Assembly: GCF_000981385.1 (NCBI RefSeq)
Contig: NZ_LATZ01000133.1
Span: 1-64,000, forward strand
Source: Bacillus sp. SA1-12
GTDB lineage: Bacteria > Bacillota > Bacilli > Bacillales > Bacillaceae
DNA length: 64,000 nt
Reading direction: 5' to 3'
The notes under the pieces are model-generated. The model was not told where the DNA came from. It worked only from the letters and a program-made list of their open reading frames with translations, and did not search any database. The translations under genes and the position numbers were made by a program. This document shows positions 7,225-15,200 of the stretch, piece after piece. The first letter of the stretch is position 1, and each line of letters opens with the position of its first letter.

Positions 7225-8856
7225 CTAGCCATTAGCACGGCGTTTTCGAACAAATCTGTTCAGCCGGTTTCCAATTATCTTCTCCAGTAAACGGGAACGA
7301 TAAGCTAAGTATAGGTAAACAAATCCTCCAATTGCAACGGCAACGACTGCTACAATAACTGATTGCATCCTTCCATCCTCATAGTTAATCATAACACCAA
7401 GCAATGATTGCAGGACAGATAAAACAAGACCCATAAATGTACTTAAAATCAATATCAGAAAAGTCCTTTTAACTAGCAGTCTAAAGGAAATGCCCGAATG
7501 GCGTTTAATCATCGCAAATCCGTAAATTAATGAAACCGTGTAACCTGCTGCAGTTGCAATAATTGAGCCGATACCCTCAAACATTTGAATAAGTGTCGTA
7601 TTAAGTGCAAGCTTTACTAAAATCCCAAGGACTAAGCTAATGACTGCTAATTTTTGCTTGTTCAAGCCCTGCAATATAGCAGCGTTGACTGTAAAAAGTG
7701 AAAAAAGCAAAGCCACTGGAGCATACCACATTAAAATGCTTCTTCCAATCTCTTCTGAACTTCCGGCATAAAATACATTGTAAGCAGGTCCTGCTAAAAC
7801 AGATAGCCCTACAACCGCCGGAATAACAAGGAGCATGATCATTTGTAAAGTTTGATCAATTTGCTTATGCAGCAAGCTCCGATTATTCTGTGTAAAAGAT
7901 TCCGTGATCGAAGGAATGAGTGTTAATCCAAAGGCTGTTGCCAATGAAACAGGGATCATAACAAGCTTTGGAACATACAAAAGTAAGACCGCAAACATAT
8001 TAATCGTATATGTCTCATCTTTTCCTGCTTCAAACATTGCATGATTAAAAGAGCTTGTATCAATATAGTTATAAATAGGAATTGCCAAGCCAACAAAAAC
8101 AAACGGACCTGCATAACGAAATACTTCTTTAAACATTGACCCAAGCGGCAATGCCTTCGTTTCTACTCTATTTGCCTGCATCGCTAAAAGCGTATGCTTC
8201 CTGCGGATCCAATAAAAAAACAGCACAAGCAATCCGCCTATTGCCCCAACAAAAGCTGCAAATGTTGCGTAACCAACAGCTAAAACAAAGCTTCCTTTTA
8301 ATACGTTTATAATAAGATACGTTGCCCCTAGTAAAAAAACAATTCTGACGATTTGTTCAATAACTTGAGAAACAGCCGTTGGCCCCATCGATTGATGTCC
8401 TTGGAAAAACCCGCGAATTAAACTCATTAACGGGACAACGATTAGCGCTAAGCTGACCATTCTAATAACCAGGATGGCATCATCGACAGTTATATTACTG
8501 ATTTCATTTTCTGCAAGTGCTCCTTTTGCAAAAAACGGTGCACTCATATATAGAATTGCGAAAGCAAGAAATCCTGTTAAAAGCATCACCACTATTCCAG
8601 CTTTAAACATTCGCCTGCTCGTTTGATAATCTCCCATAGCATTGTATTTCGAAACAAATTTAGAAACAGCTGCAGGAAACCCAGCTGTGGCAATGCTTAG
8701 GAATATTGTATATTGTGCATATCCGGTTTGATATAATGCAGCACCTTCTTCTGGAACCATCGCTGCAAATGGAATTAAATAAATCATCCCCAGTATACGG
8801 GAAAGATATGTACCCAATGTTAAAACAAACGTGCCTCTTATTAATTTATTCGACAT
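7225..8856 (-). CDS. ytgP: Polysaccharide/lipid II flippase of the MOP superfamily (YtgP/MurJ type)
   Basis: A 543-residue protein with about 14 membrane segments and the N-terminal signature LIRGTFVLTLGTYLSRILGMIYLIPF of the Wzx/MurJ-like MOP family. YtgP is one of the two lipid II flippases of B. subtilis, so a role in peptidoglycan precursor export is likely; sporulation-specific relatives (SpoVB) are similar but differ in context. The C-terminus is strongly basic (NRFVRKRRANG). The ribosome site is weak (GGTGA, 6 nt before ATG). It lies between ytfP and ytzG, the same order as in B. subtilis. Confidence 0.85.
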   Translation of the reverse strand: MSNKLIRGTFVLTLGTYLSRILGMIYLIPFAAMVPEEGAALYQTGYAQYTIFLSIATAGFPAAVSKFVSKYNAMGDYQTSRRMFKAGIVVMLLTGFLAFAILYMSAPFFAKGALAENEISNITVDDAILVIRMVSLALIVVPLMSLIRGFFQGHQSMGPTAVSQVIEQIVRIVFLLGATYLIINVLKGSFVLAVGYATFAAFVGAIGGLLVLFFYWIRRKHTLLAMQANRVETKALPLGSMFKEVFRYAGPFVFVGLAIPIYNYIDTSSFNHAMFEAGKDETYTINMFAVLLLYVPKLVMIPVSLATAFGLTLIPSITESFTQNNRSLLHKQIDQTLQMIMLLVIPAVVGLSVLAGPAYNVFYAGSSEEIGRSILMWYAPVALLFSLFTVNAAILQGLNKQKLAVISLVLGILVKLALNTTLIQMFEGIGSIIATAAGYTVSLIYGFAMIKRHSGISFRLLVKRTFLILILSTFMGLVLSVLQSLLGVMINYEDGRMQSVIVAVVAVAIGGFVYLYLAYRSRLLEKIIGNRLNRFVRKRRANG

Positions 8857-9060
8857 ATTTTTGATTCACCATTCTTCTCTATGAAGATTCAACTTTTCTA
8901 TTTTACCACAATCCTGTGCTTATACCACAGTTTGTAACAAGGTAATGCCTTTTCAAAAATGAATATTTGTCGAACATCAATCATTTTTTGGCTTTTTTTC
9001 ATCTTCGACTATAATAGGAGGAGTGGACAAAGATTGGTGTGAAGGTTGTGAAAAGAATAA

Positions 9061-10323
9061 ATGAATTACGATGTGTTAGTAATTGGCGGCGGTCCATCAG
9101 GCTTAATGGCAGCTATTGCAGCAGGTGAGCAAGGGGCACGCGTGCTGTTAATTGACAAAGGCAACAAGCTCGGCAGAAAGCTAGCGATCTCTGGAGGCGG
9201 CCGCTGTAATGTGACAAACCGCTTGCCAATTGATGAAATAATTAAGCATATTCCAGGAAATGGACGGTTTTTATATAGTGCCTTTTCCGAATTTAATAAC
9301 GAAGATATCATTTCGTTTTTTGAGAACCTGGGAATCAAATTAAAAGAAGAAGATCATGGCCGCATGTTCCCTGTGACCGATAAAGCTCAATCTGTCGTTG
9401 ATGCCTTAATTAATGAATTAAATCGTTTAAGAGTAGAGATACGTACGAATGATCCTGTTAAAGATGTACATTACGATGATGAAAAAGTGCAGGGTGTGGA
9501 GCTTGTTAGCGGGGAAAGAATCTCTGCTAAAGCCATTGTTCTCGCAGTAGGAGGGAAAAGTGTTCCACATACAGGCAGTACCGGAGATGGCTACGTTTGG
9601 GCTGAAAAGGCGGGACATACAATCACAGAATTGTTTCCGACTGAGGTGCCAATCACTTCAAACGAAGCTTTTATTCGCGAAAAACAATTACAGGGACTCT
9701 CTTTACGGGATGTTGCTTTAAGTGTCTTGAACCCAAAAGGAAAACCGATTATCACTCATAAAATGGACATGATCTTTACCCATTTTGGTATTTCCGGTCC
9801 AGCTGTTTTACGCTGCAGCCAATATGTAATAAAGGCGATGAAAAAATTTAAAACAAATTCGATTACTGTAAGCATTGATGCAATCCCTAATACAAATGAG
9901 GAACAGCTTTTTCAATCAATGGTAAAAGACTTGAAACAAGATGCAAAAAAAGCCATTAAAAACGTTTTAAAAGGATTATTACCTGAACGTTATTTATTGT
10001 ATTTATTAGAGAAGAATGAAATTGATCCGCAAATGACCTATGATCATTTATCAAATGAAAAGCTTCGTTCATTTGTCAAAGATTGCAAGCAATTTCAATT
10101 TGAGGTTCATGGAACACTCTCCATTGAAAAGGCGTTTGTTACTGGTGGAGGCGTTTCTGTAAAGGAAATTCATCCAAGGGAAATGTCATCTAAATGTAAA
10201 GAAGGGCTTTACTTTTGCGGAGAAATTCTTGATATCCATGGTTATACAGGCGGATACAATATCACTTCTGCTTTAGTTACCGGACGGCTTGCGGGAAAAA
10301 ATGCAGCGCTCTTTACAAAATAA
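9061..10323 (+). CDS. ytfP: HI0933-like FAD-dependent flavoprotein
   Basis: A 420-residue flavoprotein. The N-terminal dinucleotide fold is clear (VLVIGGGPSGLMAAIAAGEQ, residues 5-24), followed by the family motif LGRKLAISGGGRCNVTN. Near the C-terminus GLYFCGEILDIHGYTGGYN closes the FAD site. The family (BaiN/HI0933) is reported as NAD(P)H-dependent reductases of uncertain substrate; I do not assign a reaction. It is transcribed divergently from ytgP and ends at a strong terminator. The ATG at 9061 has only a loose purine-rich upstream region (GAAGGTTGTGAAAAG). Confidence 0.85.
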   Translation: MNYDVLVIGGGPSGLMAAIAAGEQGARVLLIDKGNKLGRKLAISGGGRCNVTNRLPIDEIIKHIPGNGRFLYSAFSEFNNEDIISFFENLGIKLKEEDHGRMFPVTDKAQSVVDALINELNRLRVEIRTNDPVKDVHYDDEKVQGVELVSGERISAKAIVLAVGGKSVPHTGSTGDGYVWAEKAGHTITELFPTEVPITSNEAFIREKQLQGLSLRDVALSVLNPKGKPIITHKMDMIFTHFGISGPAVLRCSQYVIKAMKKFKTNSITVSIDAIPNTNEEQLFQSMVKDLKQDAKKAIKNVLKGLLPERYLLYLLEKNEIDPQMTYDHLSNEKLRSFVKDCKQFQFEVHGTLSIEKAFVTGGGVSVKEIHPREMSSKCKEGLYFCGEILDIHGYTGGYNITSALVTGRLAGKNAALFTK

Positions 10324-10352
10324 GATTTTAACGTAAGAATAAAATCAAAGCA

Positions 10353-10378
10353 GGCTGTCACGTTGGATGGTGACAGCC
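10353..10378 (+). terminator. ytfP terminator
   Basis: Stem GGCTGTCAC/GTGACAGCC (9 bp), 8-nt loop, followed by TTTTTTC. Confidence 0.85.
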
Positions 10379-10396
10379 TTTTTTCATTCTTTCATA

Positions 10397-11299
10397 TTAA
10401 CCCTTCACCGACCCAATCATAACGCCTTTTTCAAAGTATTTTTGAATAAATGGATAAACGATTAAAATTGGTAATGTGGAAACAATAATCACACCGTATT
10501 TTATTTGATCGGCATATTTCTGAGCATAACCTCCTGCTGCACCACCGCTTCCAGCACCCTCTGCAAATACTTGGTTTGAGATCAGAATATCTCTTAAAAC
10601 GATTTGCAGCGGCTGCAAGCTATAATCCCTTACATAAATTAGCCCTGTAAAGAAATCATTCCAATGCCAGACTAAATAATATAGTCCGATAACCGAAATA
10701 ACAGCTTTTGACAGCGGAAGAACGATTTTAATAAAAAATGTGAAATGGGAGCAGCCATCGATTTGTGCCGCTTCATACAATTCCTTTGGTATATTACTCT
10801 CAAAAAACGTTCGTGTAATAATTAAATTAAAGACATTAACTGAGAAAGGAATAATAAATACCCACATCGTATCAATTAATTGTAAATCTTTCATCAGTAA
10901 ATAAGTTGGAATTAATCCCCCATTAAAAAACATGGTGAACACGAAGAAAAACATTAAAAATCGTCTTGCCCGAAATTCTTGTCTTGATAAAACATATGCT
11001 GCCGGTATCGTTAGCAATAGATTAAACACTGTACCTAGCAATGAATAGAGCATTGTATTTTTATAGCCCACCCAGATTCTTGAATCTTGAAAAATTTCCT
11101 GATAGCCAAATAAACTAAATCCTTTTGGAAATAACAGCACCTTTCCGGTCGAAACTAAGGTAGAGTCGCTAACTGATGCGATAATAACAAAATACAATGG
11201 GTAAGCGATGATTAGAAAAACCAAAGCACAGATGAAATAAACACATATATCAAACATCATATCGTAAACATTTTTACCTTTTTTCGTAAGAAGCGCCAT
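10397..11299 (-). CDS. ytcP: Carbohydrate ABC transporter permease (LplC/YtcP type, MalG-like)
   Basis: A 300-residue inner-membrane permease with six predicted membrane segments. The EAA-loop signature ELYEAAQIDGCSHFTFFIKIVLPLSK is visible near residue 180. It belongs to the CUT1 group used for oligosaccharide import (LplC, YtcP, YesQ). The start at 11299 follows AAGGAGGGG at 6 nt; an earlier in-frame start would sit before this site and overlap the upstream gene. It is the last gene of a three-gene importer with no ATPase. Confidence 0.85.
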   Translation of the reverse strand: MALLTKKGKNVYDMMFDICVYFICALVFLIIAYPLYFVIIASVSDSTLVSTGKVLLFPKGFSLFGYQEIFQDSRIWVGYKNTMLYSLLGTVFNLLLTIPAAYVLSRQEFRARRFLMFFFVFTMFFNGGLIPTYLLMKDLQLIDTMWVFIIPFSVNVFNLIITRTFFESNIPKELYEAAQIDGCSHFTFFIKIVLPLSKAVISVIGLYYLVWHWNDFFTGLIYVRDYSLQPLQIVLRDILISNQVFAEGAGSGGAAGGYAQKYADQIKYGVIIVSTLPILIVYPFIQKYFEKGVMIGSVKG

Positions 11300-11313
11300 G
11301 TCATCCCCTCCTT

Positions 11314-12282
11314 TTACCATAAACTAATATTAGAAACTCTCTTTGCAATGTAGTTCACCATGACTAGCAGTGCAAAGTTAATGAGGGTATTAAACAGCCC
11401 GATGGCCGCTGCATAACTAAATTGACTAGAGATAATCCCAATCTTGTATACATAGGTTTCAATAACCTCAGAAACAGGAAGATTTAACGGGTTTTGCATT
11501 AAAAATATTTTCTCAAAGCCGGTACTGATGATCGAGCCCATATTTAGAATAAGCAAAATGATAATGGTCGGAATAAGCGCTGGTATTTCTACATTGCGAA
11601 TGATTTGCCACCTATTTGCCCCATCAATTTTCGCAGAATCATATAATTGAGGATCAACACTTGCAAGCGCTGCTAAATAAATAATGCTATTCCAACCGAC
11701 ATGCTGCCATATATCAGACAGAACATATACAGGAATAAATGTATTAGTTGAAGCTAGCAAATTGACATCGCCTAACCCTAAAGCACTCATTAAATTGCCG
11801 ACAATACCTGTGTTAGGGGATAATAAAACATTTAGTAATCCTACCAATACAACGATGGATATAAAATGAGGCAAATATACGGTTGTTTGGAGGATTTTTT
11901 TTCCCCTTTTCCACTTAATTTGATTGATTAACAAGGCCAAAATAATCGGTGCGGGAAAGCCTACAATAATGGTTGCTAAACTAATCGAAATTGTGTTTTT
12001 CAATAAATCTGTAAACATATGACTTTCAATGAATTGTTGAAAGTATTTTAGGCCTACCCATTCTCCCCCTGTAAGCCCTTTGGTAAAATCGAACTCACGA
12101 AATGCCAATTGAATCCCATACATTGGAATATAGTTAAAAACAAAGATTATGATAATCGCCGGAAGGATCATCAGCCATAGCTGGTAATCCCGCTTAAAGG
12201 TATTCAAAACCGTCTCTTTTTTTTCTACATTCATTCTTGCAACATTATTCGCTTTGTTAGTCTGAGAGCTTATAAAGGCCAT
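11314..12282 (-). CDS. yteP: Carbohydrate ABC transporter permease (LplB/YteP type, MalF-like)
   Basis: A 322-residue permease with six predicted membrane segments; the first (LWLMILPAIIIIFVFNYIPMYGIQLAF) carries the LplB-type signature. The coupling loop reads LYDSAKIDGANRWQIIRNVEIPAL near residue 220. It pairs with the next permease, whose start lies 14 bp past its stop. AAAGGAGAA precedes the ATG. The two permeases plus the lipoprotein form a CUT1 importer for an undetermined oligosaccharide; in B. subtilis such importers share the ATPase MsmX. Confidence 0.86.
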   Translation of the reverse strand: MAFISSQTNKANNVARMNVEKKETVLNTFKRDYQLWLMILPAIIIIFVFNYIPMYGIQLAFREFDFTKGLTGGEWVGLKYFQQFIESHMFTDLLKNTISISLATIIVGFPAPIILALLINQIKWKRGKKILQTTVYLPHFISIVVLVGLLNVLLSPNTGIVGNLMSALGLGDVNLLASTNTFIPVYVLSDIWQHVGWNSIIYLAALASVDPQLYDSAKIDGANRWQIIRNVEIPALIPTIIILLILNMGSIISTGFEKIFLMQNPLNLPVSEVIETYVYKIGIISSQFSYAAAIGLFNTLINFALLVMVNYIAKRVSNISLW

Positions 12283-12354
12283 AAAAACATTCTCCTTTAT
12301 TTATAGGAGATGCAAAGATATAACACTTCCGCTTTGCATCCCCTTAGGTCATTT

Positions 12355-13965
12355 TTATTGCTGATTGCTCATGTATTCGTCGTAATATTTTTGTCTAATT
12401 TCAAGGGTTTTATTTATGCCTATCTTCTCTAATTCAGCAACATAAGCATCCCATTCTGAATCAATTCCACCTTCCGTGATCCATTTTGAATATTTCGCCA
12501 TGCCCAGATTCATCATTTCTGTATTTATTAAACTCAACGTGTTGTTGTCCTCATCACTATATTTAATAAACATACCAGGATAAACGTCTTTTTCCTTATC
12601 AATTGATTCGAATGCCGGCTTCAGCGGTTCAGTTTGAGAACCAACGGACTGCATATCTGTACCAAGTGTGAGTTTTAAAGTATCTGAAATATACATTGGT
12701 CCATTATCTGCCCAGGTTGTTGTCCATTTCCATGTGCCTGGATCCATTTCTTTGTCTTCTGGCGGTAAAACGCTGTATGAACCATCACCGTTATCCTTAA
12801 TATTTGTACCTAAAGAGCCAAATAAAACCTGCATACTCACTTCCGGATTATACAATTCATTGATGAATTTCATTGCAGCTTCTTTATTCTCACTTTGTGC
12901 AGACATTTGAATAAAATTAACCCCAAAGTTTAACGTGTTATAGTCATAGCTCCATGAAACCTGTTCAGCAGAGTTAGCGGATGCCTTTAATGGAGCCATT
13001 GATTGATATTGCGGAGCAACTGTGTTTCCGAATCGATCCGTCAGTTCCCATCCAAATGTATATCCAACTTTTGCATACTCATCTTGACCGCGGGCAACTG
13101 ATTGGTATTTTGTGTAGTCTTGAGTAAAGACTTCAGGATTAATTAGTCCAGCTTCCCAGCATTTATTTAAGAAGCTAATCACTTCTTTATAACGTTCATC
13201 TATTAAAAAGTTCTTTACTTTACCATCTTCAACAAAAACTCCGTTTCCACTGCCGTCTGTTAATGTTATTCCCAAGCTGCCCATTAAAACGGTTGGCTGG
13301 AAATAGCCAAATCCTGTTGTACCTGTCGGGGCAAAATCCATTGGAATTTCATCATTAGGATCACCGTTTCCATTGGCATCCTCATCTTTAAATGCTTTCA
13401 AAACCACAAACAATTCATCCCATGTAGTTGGCTTTTCTAATCCTAAGTTGTCTAACCATGTTTGATTGATAAACTGCCTTGTAGCGGTTTCAGGCCAAAA
13501 TCTCTGATATTTTGGCAGGCCGTAAATCTCCCCATCCTTTTGGGTTGATAGCGCTTTTAATTCAGGCTTCTCATCAAACATTTTTTGTACATTTGGTCCA
13601 TGCTGCTCTATTAATTCAGTTAAATCTTGAAACAAGCCTGTGAATTTTGCATATTCTGCATCTGTAATCGCATTTGGACCAACAATTAAATCTGGAATAT
13701 CACCTGCAGCAAGCATCGCCCCTTTTTTCTGCGGCCAATCAGCTGTTACCTCTTCCCACTTTATTTCAACACCTGCTCGTTCTTCAGCTTCTTGAAGCCA
13801 TTCCATTTTTTCAAGCTCTTGTGTAAGTGGGTGTTTTGTAATGAGTGCCGTTAAGACAACTTTACCGTCTTCTGACTTTTGAACGGTTTCCTTATTGCTG
13901 CACCCTGCCAAAGCAGCGGCTAAACTTAAGCAAAGCACTATCAGTATTGCTGTAACCTTCCTCAT
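12355..13965 (-). CDS. ytcQ: Sugar-binding lipoprotein of the LplA/YtcQ family
   Basis: A 536-residue extracellular solute-binding protein. The signal peptide ends in the lipobox LAGC with the lipidated Cys at residue 22 (LSLAAALAGCSN). It contains a calcium-site-like acidic stretch KDEDANGNGDPNDEIPMDF near residue 180, typical of LplA/YtcQ/YesO proteins that bind plant cell-wall oligosaccharides. The start at 13965 is supported by GGGGAAGG; upstream in-frame codons would place a non-secretory extension before the signal peptide. It is the first gene of the importer operon. Substrate unknown; no glycoside hydrolase or two-component regulator lies beside it. Confidence 0.86.
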   Translation of the reverse strand: MRKVTAILIVLCLSLAAALAGCSNKETVQKSEDGKVVLTALITKHPLTQELEKMEWLQEAEERAGVEIKWEEVTADWPQKKGAMLAAGDIPDLIVGPNAITDAEYAKFTGLFQDLTELIEQHGPNVQKMFDEKPELKALSTQKDGEIYGLPKYQRFWPETATRQFINQTWLDNLGLEKPTTWDELFVVLKAFKDEDANGNGDPNDEIPMDFAPTGTTGFGYFQPTVLMGSLGITLTDGSGNGVFVEDGKVKNFLIDERYKEVISFLNKCWEAGLINPEVFTQDYTKYQSVARGQDEYAKVGYTFGWELTDRFGNTVAPQYQSMAPLKASANSAEQVSWSYDYNTLNFGVNFIQMSAQSENKEAAMKFINELYNPEVSMQVLFGSLGTNIKDNGDGSYSVLPPEDKEMDPGTWKWTTTWADNGPMYISDTLKLTLGTDMQSVGSQTEPLKPAFESIDKEKDVYPGMFIKYSDEDNNTLSLINTEMMNLGMAKYSKWITEGGIDSEWDAYVAELEKIGINKTLEIRQKYYDEYMSNQQ

Positions 13966-14307
13966 GCTACCTTCCCCTTTGTTTGTTTTTATATGAAACA
14001 GCCTTATGCAAACCCTTACATAAAAGATCAGCATAATAACTCTTTCTACCAAATTTTTCTTCTTCTATTTCCGAATTTCCCAACATATTAACATCTACCT
14101 ATATTATGAATATATTTGTTAATTGAGAGAATTCACAATTCTATAGAATTCCTGTCTTTTTTTTGGATTTTAGAAAAATAGAGCTGTAGGAAGCGGGAAG
14201 GATTTTACCTAATTTTGCATCAAACTTGAGATGTAGATAGTTATTTCGAGATTGGAAAACTTCTTAGATTCCTCGTTTTCCTTTCTTTGTAATTCTTTTA
14301 CAAGCAC
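13966..14307. other. Intergenic region upstream of the sugar importer
   Basis: About 340 bp without a convincing gene. It presumably holds the importer promoter. A perfect 14-bp palindrome AATTCTATAGAATT (14137-14150) is the only clear symmetric element and could be a regulator site or chance in AT-rich DNA. Confidence 0.4.
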
Positions 14308-14308
14308 A

Positions 14309-14340
14309 AAAAAGAAGGGAGTGAATCGACTCCCTTCCTT
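14309..14340 (-). terminator. cse60 terminator
   Basis: On the minus strand GAAGGGAGTC pairs with GACTCCCTTC-like arms (loop GATTCA), followed by a T run of six. Confidence 0.75.
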
Positions 14341-14375
14341 TGTTTCATCATGTTTTGTATTTTTCTTTATATTAC

Positions 14376-14558
14376 CTAAATACGATATAAAATTAATGCT
14401 GAATAACAATAAAGCTGGTCCCCGTCATCATCAATTGTTACCTCAACACTATATTTAATATCCTTTACCTGATTATCATCCAGCTCTTTTAAGAAATGAT
14501 TGATTTCTTTCTCTAAATCTTTTTCATGCTCTTCATCAAAAACTGCAACCCTCAGCAT
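14376..14558 (-). CDS. cse60: Sporulation protein Cse60 (YteV)
   Basis: An acidic protein of exactly 60 residues beginning MLRVAVFDEEHEKDLEKEIN, matching the size and N-terminus I recall for Cse60, a sigma-E dependent sporulation protein of unknown biochemical role. The ATG at 14558 is preferred: AAGGATG lies 9 nt upstream, while a GTG two codons earlier is too close to that site. It stands alone with its own terminator. I could not identify a convincing sigma-E promoter by eye. Confidence 0.8.
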   Translation of the reverse strand: MLRVAVFDEEHEKDLEKEINHFLKELDDNQVKDIKYSVEVTIDDDGDQLYCYSALILYRI

Positions 14559-14643
14559 TGTCACACATCCTTTTTTACTTTCAATTTATTTCTTTACGAA
14601 GCGGAATATGACAAGCTGTAAAAATAAGCATGATAAAACAAAA

Positions 14644-14692
14644 GAAGGCTGTCAAAAGTTTAAAGGGGGGTAACCCTTTTTTATCAGCCTTC
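14644..14692 (-). terminator. Rhodanese gene terminator (long composite hairpin)
   Basis: Outer arms GAAGGCTG (14644-14651) and CAGCCTTC (14685-14692) enclose a T/A-rich and GGGGGG/CCCTTT inner region; T-rich tails occur on both strands. Confidence 0.7.
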
Positions 14693-14707
14693 TTCTTATG
14701 TATATGA

Positions 14708-15028
14708 TTAGATAGTGCTTTTCGGCTTTGTTTCTCCTTTATAATCAAGCATGCCGCCAGCCATATTCACTACTTTATAACCCTTTTCCTGTAAATAGGC
14801 ACAAACATTTCCGCTGCGTGCCCCAGAGCGGCAAATAAAGATTGTTTCCTTTTCTTTATCAATTGCATCAAGATGCTCTGGAATATCATTCATGCGAATA
14901 TGACGAGCATGCGGAATCATCCCTTGCTCCACCTCTTCATCCTCACGCACATCAATCAGCTCTAGTTTTTCTCCTTTTTCAAGTCTTTGCTGTATCTCTT
15001 CAGGAGATATTTCCTTCATTTCGTACAT
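14708..15028 (-). CDS. ytwF: Single-domain rhodanese (YtwF)
   Basis: A 106-residue cytosolic rhodanese. The active-site loop CRSGARS with catalytic Cys66 and the substrate-approach motif IDVREDEEVEQGMIPHA are intact. Such proteins carry or transfer sulfane sulfur; the exact partner is unknown. The ATG at 15028 is selected because AAAGGGTG lies at workable spacing; the GTG three codons upstream overlaps that site. The gene lies between cse60 and leuS on the same strand with terminators on both sides. Confidence 0.87.
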   Translation of the reverse strand: MYEMKEISPEEIQQRLEKGEKLELIDVREDEEVEQGMIPHARHIRMNDIPEHLDAIDKEKETIFICRSGARSGNVCAYLQEKGYKVVNMAGGMLDYKGETKPKSTI

Positions 15029-15147
15029 ATCGTACACCCTTTCAGTTTTAATACCTGCATTATATCAATATTAGATATCAGGTTCCAGTTTCGGGAGCAT
15101 GTCGTGTTTCAGTAATGTCTTTTATTTTGTGCCTTCTGAATTCCTCA

Positions 15148-15195
15148 AAAAAAACCGACTAAGCAAGTAAAAACATTACCTGCTAAGTCGGTCTA
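15148..15195 (-). terminator. leuS terminator
   Basis: Minus-strand stem ACCGACTTAGCA/TGCTTAGTCGGT with one irregularity, loop around GTTTTTAC, followed by eight T, immediately past the leuS stop. Confidence 0.85.
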
Positions 15196-15200
15196 AAAAA

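Noticed and set aside
14559..14640. Sigma-E promoter for cse60
   Set aside because: A GTCATATT-like -35 is present, but no acceptable -10 (CATACA-type) at the right distance.
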